A stretch of DNA of 64,000 nucleotides from AWTP1-18 sp036504515 (GTDB lineage: Bacteria > Pseudomonadota > Gammaproteobacteria > Burkholderiales > Rhodocyclaceae). A model generated the notes under the pieces. It did not search any database, was not told where the DNA came from, and saw only the letters and a list, made by a program, of their open reading frames with translations. Positions 32,244-39,854 of this stretch are shown here, piece after piece (positions within the stretch are counted from its first letter, which is position 1; each line of letters opens with the position of its first letter). The translations under genes and the position numbers were made by a program. Location: contig DASXVA010000012.1 of the NCBI GenBank assembly GCA_036504515.1, forward strand, positions 372,001 to 436,000, given 5' to 3'.

Positions 32244-33206
32244 ATGGAACAACGAAAACTCGGCCCGTCAGACCTGTCCGTTTCCCTGGTCGGACTGGGC
32301 TGCAACAACTTTGGCGCCAAGCTGGATCTTGAGGCTTCGCGCCCCGTGATCCACGGGGCCCTGGATGCAGGCATCACCCTGTTCGACACGGCGGATACCT
32401 ACGGCAACAAGGGCGGTTCGGAGACCATCCTGGGCCAGGTGCTGGGTCATCGTCGCAAGGACATTGTGCTGGCCACCAAATTTGGCAAACCCATGGACCT
32501 GGAAGGCAAGCTCAAGGGAGCGTCTGCTGCCTATATTGCTGACGCAGTTCACGCCAGCCTACGCCGATTGAAGACCGATTGGATTGATCTTTACCAACTC
32601 CATGCCCCTGATCCCGAAACGCCTATCGAGGAAACATTGCGCGCGGTGGAGAATCTGGTTCGTAGCGGCAAGGTGCGCTATTTCGGCGTATCCAACATGC
32701 CGGCCAAAGCGCTGGCCATTACCTGCGACACGGCAAAGACATTGGGCATCGTTGCCCCAGTCAGTTGCCAGGACGAATACAGCTTGCTACGACGAGGAAT
32801 AGAAGCGGAACTGCGCCCGGCCATGGAAACGCTCAAGCTTGGGCTGCTGCCCTACTTCCCTTTGGCCAATGGTCTGCTCAGCGGAAAATACCAAGCGGGT
32901 GTTCAAGCGCCAGCAAATACGCGACTCGGCATCGCACCCCCTTACGTGCAAAGCTACCTGGGCGATGAAGACAGATTGTTGGCCGAGAAGTTAAAACGCT
33001 TTGCCCAAAGCCAGGGCCATAGCCTGCTGGAACTAGCCTTCAGTTGGCTGGCGGCACAGCCCCTGGTCACCAGCGTGATTGCCGGTGCCACCACGGCAGA
33101 ACAGGTACGAGCCAATGCAATAGCGGCAGCCTGGAAGCTGAGCAATGAGGAACTAACAGAGGTTGATGCGATCAGCCCCGGTGCTTCAGCCCGGGACGGG
33201 AAGTAG
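32244..33206 (+). CDS. Aldo/keto reductase
   Basis: This 320-residue NADPH-dependent oxidoreductase has a TIM-barrel fold. The catalytic tetrad is visible: D48 and Y53 in LFDTADTYG, K79 in LATKFGKP and H120 in LYQLHAPD. The segment RYFGVSNMPA and the C-terminal VIAGATTAEQVRAN are typical of the YghZ/Tas-like branch that reduces small aldehydes and ketones. GGGGACT lies upstream of the ATG. It follows rsgA by 27 bp and converges on the metallo-beta-lactamase-fold gene, 11 bp away. The natural substrate is unknown. Confidence 0.95.
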   Translation: MEQRKLGPSDLSVSLVGLGCNNFGAKLDLEASRPVIHGALDAGITLFDTADTYGNKGGSETILGQVLGHRRKDIVLATKFGKPMDLEGKLKGASAAYIADAVHASLRRLKTDWIDLYQLHAPDPETPIEETLRAVENLVRSGKVRYFGVSNMPAKALAITCDTAKTLGIVAPVSCQDEYSLLRRGIEAELRPAMETLKLGLLPYFPLANGLLSGKYQAGVQAPANTRLGIAPPYVQSYLGDEDRLLAEKLKRFAQSQGHSLLELAFSWLAAQPLVTSVIAGATTAEQVRANAIAAAWKLSNEELTEVDAISPGASARDGK

Positions 33207-33217
33207 GTACAGGAGAA

Positions 33218-34105
33218 CTACAGATCCAGTTCCATGCCTTCCCGTGACAACAGAATCTCGGGGTCGCCGGGTAACGGTTTGCAGCGGAGACAAGCTTCGG
33301 CAAAAACCTGCTCAAGCTCATCATCGGAACGCGTGGGCTCGTGGTGGGTACACACCAGCTTTTTTACTCCAGCACGTCTAGCCAGCGCTATAGCGTAATC
33401 AAAGGTTGAATGCCCCCAGCCTTTCTTGGCGGGATATTCTGCTGCGGTGTAGGAACAGTCCATGATCAGCACATCCACACCGCGAACGACTTCGTCCATC
33501 TGCTGCTGCTTTTCATCCACCATGGTTTGGTACTCGGCGTAGCCCTCGTCACCCTCATCGTAGATATTGAACCAGGGCTCGTGATCGCCGGTAAAGAACA
33601 TGGACTTACCCTTGCAATCCACCCGGTAGCCGAAGTCGATAACGGGATGGTTGAGCAAGGTATTGGTAACGGTCGCATCACCGATGGTGACGACCTCACC
33701 GATTTCCAGGGTCTGGTATTCGATGCGGGCCTTCAACTCTGCTTCCCGAATGGGAAAGTAGCTGTACTGCATCTGCACATCCATGATCTGCTCGATGCCC
33801 TGGCTGCTGATTACATCGTAGGCGCCGTGAATGCGGACGCTGTTGCCCGGGATGAAGAAGGGGATGAAGAAAGGCAGACCGTGGATGTGGTCCCAATGGG
33901 TATGGGTGATGAACACATTGGCCTTGACAGGCAACTCTTTCAGCAAGGTCTGAGCCAGAGGAAAAATACCGCTTCCTGCATCGAGGATGATCAACTCGCC
34001 GTCATCGCTTCTGACTTCGATACAGGTGGTGTTGCCACCGTAGCGTACGGTTTTGGGTCCGGGCGAGGGAATCGAGCCCCTCACGCCCCAGAAGCGGATC
34101 TTCAT
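33218..34105 (-). CDS. Metallo-beta-lactamase-fold hydrolase
   Basis: This 295-residue protein has the dimetal site of the metallo-beta-lactamase fold: H68, H70, D72 and H73 in THTHWDHIHG, a later Asp in FFTGDHEPW and a His in GWGHSTFDYA. The start MKIRFWGVRGSIPSPG and the YGGNTTCIEV block are typical of a branch that often sits beside signalling genes in proteobacteria; some relatives cleave cyclic nucleotides or phosphodiesters. Its start overlaps the end of the HDOD gene by 4 bases, so the two are co-translated and may act together. The substrate is unknown. It might act on a nucleotide second messenger, but this is inference from context. Confidence 0.9.
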   Translation of the reverse strand: MKIRFWGVRGSIPSPGPKTVRYGGNTTCIEVRSDDGELIILDAGSGIFPLAQTLLKELPVKANVFITHTHWDHIHGLPFFIPFFIPGNSVRIHGAYDVISSQGIEQIMDVQMQYSYFPIREAELKARIEYQTLEIGEVVTIGDATVTNTLLNHPVIDFGYRVDCKGKSMFFTGDHEPWFNIYDEGDEGYAEYQTMVDEKQQQMDEVVRGVDVLIMDCSYTAAEYPAKKGWGHSTFDYAIALARRAGVKKLVCTHHEPTRSDDELEQVFAEACLRCKPLPGDPEILLSREGMELDL

Positions 34106-34965
34106 GCGTTGCTTTCCACTTGGACAAAGACTACAGCCTCGGCAACGATCTTGTCGAAGTCACCCAGGCTGGCCACGATCGCCTCGAGGTTGTCGCCAAA
34201 GCGAGCCACAATCGGTTTCTGGGCCTTCCAGTCGCGCTGGCGTTCTTCACTGGAAAGGTAGACCTTGCGGCAGATCTGATCAGCCAAGCGTACGCAGTCC
34301 ATCATCAAGGTGGATTCGACATCACTGCGATGATGATCACGAATACATTGCACCAAGGTTTCGGGAAATTGCCAGCGCTTGGCCAGCATGGCACCGGCCA
34401 CGCCATGGTCAACGCCGATGATCTGACGCTCGGCTTCGTGCAAGGGCATCTTGTCCCTTAATTCAAGCGCCTCGCGAAACTCCGGCGCCATGAACTGGGC
34501 AAAAACCACCTTGCCAAAATCGTGTAACAAGCCAGCAACATAGCAATCGCCAGCATCTATTTCATCGCTGCCAGACTTCGTGCACAGATGACGGGCAACT
34601 GTTGCCGTGGCCAGGGAATGAACCAGATAGCGCTGAATGTCAAAACCCGCCGTATTCACCTTGGGCAAAATCCCCACAGCGGCGAATGACAGGGCCAGAT
34701 TCTTGACCGTGTTAATCCCAAGATAAACGACGGACTGATTCACCGAGGTGATCTTGTTGGGCATGCTGTAGTAAGCCGAGTTAATGACCTTGAGAATTTT
34801 CATGGTCATTACCGGATCTTTTTCCAGCACCCCCACCAACTCCTTGGGCAGGCAATTGATGTTCCGGGTTAGCTCCAGAACTTTCTGCACACTACGGGGG
34901 AACGCAGGCATGCGATCCACCGCTGTCGTCAGTTTTTTCTCAAGTTCAGGGGTCAGTTGGGTCAC
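34102..34965 (-). CDS. HDOD-domain signalling protein
   Basis: This 287-residue protein is built around an HDOD domain, a catalytically inactive relative of HD phosphohydrolases that serves as a signalling scaffold. Key segments are MPAFPRSVQKVLELT, VLEKDPVMTMKILKVINSAY, QSVVYLGINTVKNLALSFA, AGLLHDFGKVVFAQ and VDHGVAGAMLAKRW. The start codon is GTG at 34965. Its stop overlaps the next gene's start by 4 bases. A 64-codon frame ends directly upstream of its start and could be a leader gene. It has no receiver or other output domain attached. Confidence 0.92.
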   Translation of the reverse strand: MTQLTPELEKKLTTAVDRMPAFPRSVQKVLELTRNINCLPKELVGVLEKDPVMTMKILKVINSAYYSMPNKITSVNQSVVYLGINTVKNLALSFAAVGILPKVNTAGFDIQRYLVHSLATATVARHLCTKSGSDEIDAGDCYVAGLLHDFGKVVFAQFMAPEFREALELRDKMPLHEAERQIIGVDHGVAGAMLAKRWQFPETLVQCIRDHHRSDVESTLMMDCVRLADQICRKVYLSSEERQRDWKAQKPIVARFGDNLEAIVASLGDFDKIVAEAVVFVQVESNA

Positions 34966-35160
34966 TCAACACTCACTCGCTGGAAATCGCCCAGGTACCA
35001 AGATCACTCGGCATCCAGGCGCAATTATCTGATTATAAATGGCCGACTCCTCATTGACCGTGAAATACGGCTGGCTATCGTAATCAACGAGCATTCCCCT
35101 GCCCACAGTGCGGCCTTGTTTCTGTTCACTTGATGGGTTGAAACGGCGATACTCTTTCAA
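34966..35160 (-). CDS. Possible small protein, 64 aa, upstream of the HDOD gene
   Basis: This frame begins MKEYRRFNPSSEQKQGRTVG, continues GRGMLVDYDSQPYFTVNEES and ends FPASEC. It has an AAGG-type ribosome site and its TGA stop is immediately followed by the GTG start of the HDOD gene, as expected for translational coupling. The composition looks protein-like rather than random. Against it, the start lies only 6 bp from the divergent cobA-like gene, leaving no room for a separate promoter region. I do not recognise the family. Confidence 0.45.
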   Translation of the reverse strand: MKEYRRFNPSSEQKQGRTVGRGMLVDYDSQPYFTVNEESAIYNQIIAPGCRVILVPGRFPASEC

Positions 35161-35165
35161 CCTTA

Positions 35166-35951
35166 ATGACTGCTGTAGTCCTTTTTATGACGCATCGTAA
35201 TGCTCAAGCTGGAACTGTCTATCTGGTCGGTGCCGGTCCCGGCGACCCGGACTTGCTGACCTTGAGAGCTGCCCATCTGATTCAGCAGGCCGATGTGATC
35301 GTTTATGACAATCTCGTCTCCACAGCAGTATTGCAATTGGCACCAGAAACCACTCAACGCATCTACGCAGGAAAACGCAGAGGCAACCATACGCTACCCC
35401 AGGATGAATTGAATCTCCTGCTGGTAACTCTCGCCCATCAAAATCTGAAAGTAGTTAGGCTAAAAGGTGGTGATCCCTATACCTTTGGCCGTGGGGGTGA
35501 AGAAGCCGAAGTGCTAGCAATCAATCGTGTGCCTTTTGAAGTTGTTCCAGGTATCACGGCCGCAGCCGGGGTTTCGGCCTATACGGGCATTCCCCTGACC
35601 CACCGCAATCACGCCCAGTCTTGTGTTTTTGTTACCGGTCATCTGAAAGATGGATCCATGGATCTTGACTGGGTCGGCCTAGCCCGCCCAAAACAGACCG
35701 TAATCATTTACATGGGACTTACCGGTCTGCCTTTCCTCTGCGAACAACTGATTGCCCATGGTTTGCCGAAGGACTGGCCAGCAGCCATCGTGCAGCAGGG
35801 AACAACCCCATTGCAAAGAACTATTGTCGGAACACTGAGCACCCTACCCCACCTTGCCGAAGATGCTGGGCTAAAAGCACCAACCCTCATACTGGTAGGA
35901 CAAGTAGTAACGTTAAGGCAAAAGCTGGGGTGGAAAGAGGAAACCTACTGA
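35166..35951 (+). CDS. cobA: Uroporphyrinogen-III C-methyltransferase
   Basis: This S-adenosylmethionine-dependent enzyme methylates uroporphyrinogen III twice to make precorrin-2, the branch point to siroheme, cobalamin and heme d1. The 261-residue protein has the conserved blocks VYLVGAGPGDPDLLTLRA, YDNLVS, KRRGNHTLPQDELN, VRLKGGDPYTFGRGGEEAEV and VPGITAAAGVSAYTGIPLTH. It is the short single-function form without the CysG oxidase/chelatase domain. An internal ATG at 35187 (MTHRNAQAGT) is an equally plausible start. It converges on the nudix gene, 28 bp away, with no cobalamin or siroheme partner nearby. Confidence 0.96.
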   Translation: MTAVVLFMTHRNAQAGTVYLVGAGPGDPDLLTLRAAHLIQQADVIVYDNLVSTAVLQLAPETTQRIYAGKRRGNHTLPQDELNLLLVTLAHQNLKVVRLKGGDPYTFGRGGEEAEVLAINRVPFEVVPGITAAAGVSAYTGIPLTHRNHAQSCVFVTGHLKDGSMDLDWVGLARPKQTVIIYMGLTGLPFLCEQLIAHGLPKDWPAAIVQQGTTPLQRTIVGTLSTLPHLAEDAGLKAPTLILVGQVVTLRQKLGWKEETY

Positions 35952-35979
35952 ATCAAAGGCTTGGTAAAACCTTTGGCTC

Positions 35980-36543
35980 TCAGACCGGTAGCGGCCATTC
36001 TCCAGAGAAGGTCTTCTCGGCCCAGAGCAGGGCAGTGATGGTTTTAGCGTCGGTAATTTCACCATCCCGAACAGCCAGCAATGCATCAGCCAGGGATAGT
36101 TCAAGTACCTCAAGATGTTCGCCTTCGTCCAGCGAGGCGCCGACATAGCTAAGACCGTGGGCCAGGAAAATCTCGATGCGCTCGTTCGAGTAACCGATGC
36201 AAGGATGCATGGTTCCTAGATGACACCAAGTTTTGGCCTTATAGCCGGTTTCTTCCTTGAGCTCCCGCTTGGCTGTATCCAGCGCATGCTCGCTAGGGTC
36301 GATTTTCCCAGCAGGAAGCTCGAGAAAAATCCGGTGCAAGGGATAGCGGAACTGCCGCTCAAACAGCATTTTTCCGTTATCGAGCACGCCGACAACGACG
36401 ACAGCACCAGGGTGATCAATCCATTCCCGTAGGGTTTCCTTCCCACCGGGAAGTCTGACTTTGTCCTGCTTAACGTTCAGAAAGAAACCCGAATAAACCG
36501 CATCACTGGAAATCTCGGTTTCGATCAGGTCTTCGTCTTTCAT
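35980..36543 (-). CDS. NUDIX hydrolase, ADP-ribose pyrophosphatase type
   Basis: This 187-residue enzyme is probably an ADP-sugar diphosphatase (NudF-like). The Nudix box lies at residues 79-101 (GKIDPSEHALDTAKRELKEE, followed by TGY) with the metal-binding REUxEE glutamates E94, E97 and E98. The N-terminal beta-rich part (YSGFFLNVKQDKVRLPGGKE) is typical of the dimeric ADP-ribose branch. The gene starts 3 bp after the DUF2818 gene ends, so it is the last member of the long complex I transcription unit. It may recycle ADP-ribose derived from NAD turnover. Confidence 0.93.
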   Translation of the reverse strand: MKDEDLIETEISSDAVYSGFFLNVKQDKVRLPGGKETLREWIDHPGAVVVVGVLDNGKMLFERQFRYPLHRIFLELPAGKIDPSEHALDTAKRELKEETGYKAKTWCHLGTMHPCIGYSNERIEIFLAHGLSYVGASLDEGEHLEVLELSLADALLAVRDGEITDAKTITALLWAEKTFSGEWPLPV

Positions 36544-36546
36544 GGC

Positions 36547-36849
36547 TCAGGAACGACGTTCGCGCCAGAGATACCGGGCGGTAAAGCCAGGAAAGGCGAA
36601 AACGAAAAAGAGGAACAGAGTGACGGCGTAAAACTCCCAGCGTTGGGGATACACCGTACCGTGGGCCTTGGACTCCATCAGGGCAGCAACAAGTCCGACG
36701 AGAAAATATCCGGTCAGGAGTTCAAGCAGATGCCAGCCAAGATGCTTGCCGCCAGACAGTGTCTTAACCCAGAAAACCCGCTGAGTAATAAACGGCTGGT
36801 TAGCTGCGCAAAGGGCCAGGATAACGACGATGAATTGAGCAGCCGTCAT
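36547..36849 (-). CDS. DUF2818 small membrane protein
   Basis: This 100-residue protein has about three transmembrane helices (FIVVILALCAANQPF, LLELLTGYFLVGLVAALMES, FYAVTLFLFFVFAFPGF) and a basic C-terminus (YLWRERRS). Proteins of this family occur directly after nuoN in many betaproteobacteria, 18 bp away here. The constant position suggests a link to complex I assembly or stability, but no function is established. Confidence 0.88.
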   Translation of the reverse strand: MTAAQFIVVILALCAANQPFITQRVFWVKTLSGGKHLGWHLLELLTGYFLVGLVAALMESKAHGTVYPQRWEFYAVTLFLFFVFAFPGFTARYLWRERRS

Positions 36850-36867
36850 CCTAGAAGACCCAAGCGT

Positions 36868-38343
36868 TTAGAGGGAGCGAGCGAGTGCAAACTGGCACAG
36901 GCCGATTACAGACTGGGGGAAGAGCCCCAGCAAGGCTACGGCAAGGCTATTGGCAGACAGCAGGAACTTCATGTCCACACCAGCATGCAAAGGATTCGTA
37001 TCTTCAGGCGCATCGAAGTACATCACCTTCACGACACGCAGGTAGTAGAAGGCGCCCACCAGTGACAACATCACTGCGAATACTGCTGTTGCAGTATGGC
37101 CTGTTGCGACGACGATAGCCAACACGGAGAACTTGGCGAAGAAGCCGATGAAGAATGGGATACCAGCCATGGAGAACATCAGGATCAGCATCATGGCAGC
37201 AAACCAAGGGCTGCGTTTGTTGAGACCCTTGAAGTCATTGATCTCTTCGGCTTCAAAGCCGGCGCGGGAAAGCAGCAGAATCATGCCGAAGGTTGCCATG
37301 GACATCATCACATAGGCCACGGTGTAATACATGGCAGTGGTGTAGGCAGCAAAGGCAGGACCACGGTTATCACCGATCACACCACTCATCATGGCCAACA
37401 ACATAAAGCCCATATGGGAGATAGCTGAATAGGCCAACATCCGCTTGAGATTGGTTTGCGCAATCGCCGCCAAATTGCCCAACGCAATGGACAGCACAGC
37501 TAGGATCAGCAACATGGATTGCCACTGCAAGGCCAGCTCAAAAAGGCCGTACACCAGCAGACGCATCACCATGGCGAAGGCAGCGAGCTTGGGGGCAGAA
37601 CCGAGGAACAAGGTAATAGCCGTTGGTGCGCCGTGATAAACGTCGGGAATCCACATGTGGAAAGGTACGACGCCCAGCTTGAAGGCAATACCGGAAACGA
37701 TGAAGACCAGACCGAAAACCAGCACAGTCTTGTTGGCAGCACCATGGTAAAGAACCTGAGCAACACCACCGACTTCCAGCGTGCCGGTTGCGCCATAAAC
37801 CATGGACATGCCGTAGAGCAACAGACCTGAGGCCAAAGCTCCCAGCACGAAATACTTCATGGCAGCTTCCGTCGAGCGCACAGAGTCGCGATCAATGGCA
37901 ACCAGTGCATACATCGACAGCGAGAGCAGTTCGACACCAAGATACATGGTGAGGAAGTGAGCCGCAGAAATCATCACCATCATGCCCAAGGTAGCGAACA
38001 GTACCAGCAAGTAGTACTCGCCCTTGTCCAGACCTCGTGCCTGCAGATAACCGCGGCTATAGACCAGAACGAAGATCACGGCCACATAGGTGAACAGCTT
38101 GAGCATGTCGGCCAAAGCATCATCAACAAACATATTGCTGAAAGTCAGCACGGTTTGTTCGCTGAAGGTACCAACCGTAATGGCGGCGGCACCAATCAAG
38201 CTGGCGATGGTCAAGAAGGGAAGCAACCAACGGTTCTTCGCTCCAGCCAGAATATCGACCAATAGGATTACGCCCGTCATTACGAGCAGGAAGATCTCCG
38301 GCGCGGCCGGGTAGAGATCGGGGGCTACGAAGTTGTTCAGCAT
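36868..38343 (-). CDS. nuoN: NADH-quinone oxidoreductase subunit N
   Basis: NuoN is one of three antiporter-like proton-pumping subunits in the membrane arm of complex I. The 491-residue sequence has about 14 transmembrane helices. The pumping-channel lysines and the glutamate lie in segments such as YLGVELLSLSMYALVAIDRD, GIAFKLGVVPFHMWIPDVYH and NLKRMLAYSAISHMGFMLL. It is the last nuo gene in the operon and starts 19 bp after nuoM. Confidence 0.97.
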   Translation of the reverse strand: MLNNFVAPDLYPAAPEIFLLVMTGVILLVDILAGAKNRWLLPFLTIASLIGAAAITVGTFSEQTVLTFSNMFVDDALADMLKLFTYVAVIFVLVYSRGYLQARGLDKGEYYLLVLFATLGMMVMISAAHFLTMYLGVELLSLSMYALVAIDRDSVRSTEAAMKYFVLGALASGLLLYGMSMVYGATGTLEVGGVAQVLYHGAANKTVLVFGLVFIVSGIAFKLGVVPFHMWIPDVYHGAPTAITLFLGSAPKLAAFAMVMRLLVYGLFELALQWQSMLLILAVLSIALGNLAAIAQTNLKRMLAYSAISHMGFMLLAMMSGVIGDNRGPAFAAYTTAMYYTVAYVMMSMATFGMILLLSRAGFEAEEINDFKGLNKRSPWFAAMMLILMFSMAGIPFFIGFFAKFSVLAIVVATGHTATAVFAVMLSLVGAFYYLRVVKVMYFDAPEDTNPLHAGVDMKFLLSANSLAVALLGLFPQSVIGLCQFALARSL

Positions 38344-38362
38344 CTCGTTCTCGCGCCGTTTC

Positions 38363-39841
38363 TTACATCAGCTTGCCAGTGGCAACGTGCTTGAGCAGGT
38401 TGTCCACAGAGGCATGCATCACGTCAGTGAAGGGGAAGGGATAGAGACCCATGGCTAGCACGCAAACAGCAAGCACGCCAAGGATCAGGAATTCGCGGTT
38501 GTCGATATCGGTCAATTCAGCCACATGGTGATTGGCAACCGGACCAAAGACGACGCGCTTGTACATCCAGAGGGTATAGGCAGCACCAACAATCAAAGTG
38601 GTTGCAGCAGCAAAACCCGTCCAGAAATTGAAATGTACGGCGCCCAAGGCAATCATGAACTCGCCGACGAAGCCTGATGTTGCTGGCAGACCTGAGTTCG
38701 CCATTGAAAACAGCAGGAACAGTGCAGCAAATTTTGGCATGGTGTTCACCACACCGCCGTAATCTGCGATCTGGCGGCTATGGACACGGTCATACATGAC
38801 ACCGATACAAAGGAACATGGCGCCGGACACGAAACCGTGGGACAACATCTGCACCAACGCACCTTCAACACCGAGTTGATTGAAGATGAAGAAACCTAGG
38901 GTTACAAAGCCCATGTGCGAAATGGAAGAGTAAGCCACCAGCTTTTTCATATCAGACTGCACCAGAGCCACAAAACCGATATAAATGACGGCGATCAGAG
39001 ACAAACCAATCATCATGGGCTGGAAGTACTGGCTGGCATCGGGAACGATGGGCAAAGAGAACCGCAAGAAACCGTAAGCACCAAGCTTCAAAGCAATTGC
39101 TGCCAGAATCACGGAGCCTCCTGTAGGCGCTTCGACGTGAGCGTCGGGCAACCAGGTATGAACCGGCCACATCGGAACTTTGACGGCGAAGGACAGCAGG
39201 AAGGCAATGAAAATCAGCTTTTGCGTGCCCAGGTCAATGGGGAGCTGGTGCCAATCAAGAATATTGAAGCTGCCGGAACTGGCGAAGAGGTAGACAAAGG
39301 CCACCAGCATCAACAGCGAACCCAACAGGGTGTAAAGGAAAAACTTGAACGCGGCGTACACCCGGTTCGGGCCACCCCAGATACCGATGATCAGATACAT
39401 CGGGATCAGACTGGCTTCGAAGAAGGTGTAGAACAGTACTGCATCAAGTGCTGAAAAAATACCATTCATGAGGCCGGACATGATGAGGAATGCACCCATG
39501 TACTGGGCCTGCTTTTCCTTGATCACTTCCCAACCGGCCAAAACGACCATGATGGTGATGAAGCTGTTAAGCAGCACGAAAGGCATGGAAATCCCATCGA
39601 CACCCAGCAGATACTGGATACGGAATGGAACAACCCAAGGTGCTTGTTCAACCAGTTGCATACCGGCTTGCTTGGTATCAAAACCGGCATAGATGGGCAG
39701 AGTCACAAGGAATCCGGCCAGTGCCACGGCGAGGGCAATCCAGCGTGCCGCATTGCGTCGCTCGGAGCCAACAGCGAAGACCAGCAGGGCACCGAGGATG
39801 GGCACCCAGATGGACAGACTGAGCAGATGGGAACTCATCAA
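38363..39841 (-). CDS. nuoM: NADH-quinone oxidoreductase subunit M
   Basis: NuoM is the middle antiporter-like subunit of the complex I membrane arm. The 492-residue protein has about 14 helices; the channel residues sit in FYTFFEASLIPMYLIIGIWG, LSFAVKVPMWPVHTWLPDAH and DMKKLVAYSSISHMGFVTLG. Its order nuoL-nuoM-nuoN and short spacing (13 bp to nuoL) match the standard operon. Confidence 0.98.
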   Translation of the reverse strand: MMSSHLLSLSIWVPILGALLVFAVGSERRNAARWIALAVALAGFLVTLPIYAGFDTKQAGMQLVEQAPWVVPFRIQYLLGVDGISMPFVLLNSFITIMVVLAGWEVIKEKQAQYMGAFLIMSGLMNGIFSALDAVLFYTFFEASLIPMYLIIGIWGGPNRVYAAFKFFLYTLLGSLLMLVAFVYLFASSGSFNILDWHQLPIDLGTQKLIFIAFLLSFAVKVPMWPVHTWLPDAHVEAPTGGSVILAAIALKLGAYGFLRFSLPIVPDASQYFQPMMIGLSLIAVIYIGFVALVQSDMKKLVAYSSISHMGFVTLGFFIFNQLGVEGALVQMLSHGFVSGAMFLCIGVMYDRVHSRQIADYGGVVNTMPKFAALFLLFSMANSGLPATSGFVGEFMIALGAVHFNFWTGFAAATTLIVGAAYTLWMYKRVVFGPVANHHVAELTDIDNREFLILGVLAVCVLAMGLYPFPFTDVMHASVDNLLKHVATGKLM

Positions 39842-39854
39842 ATTCTTTCTATTG

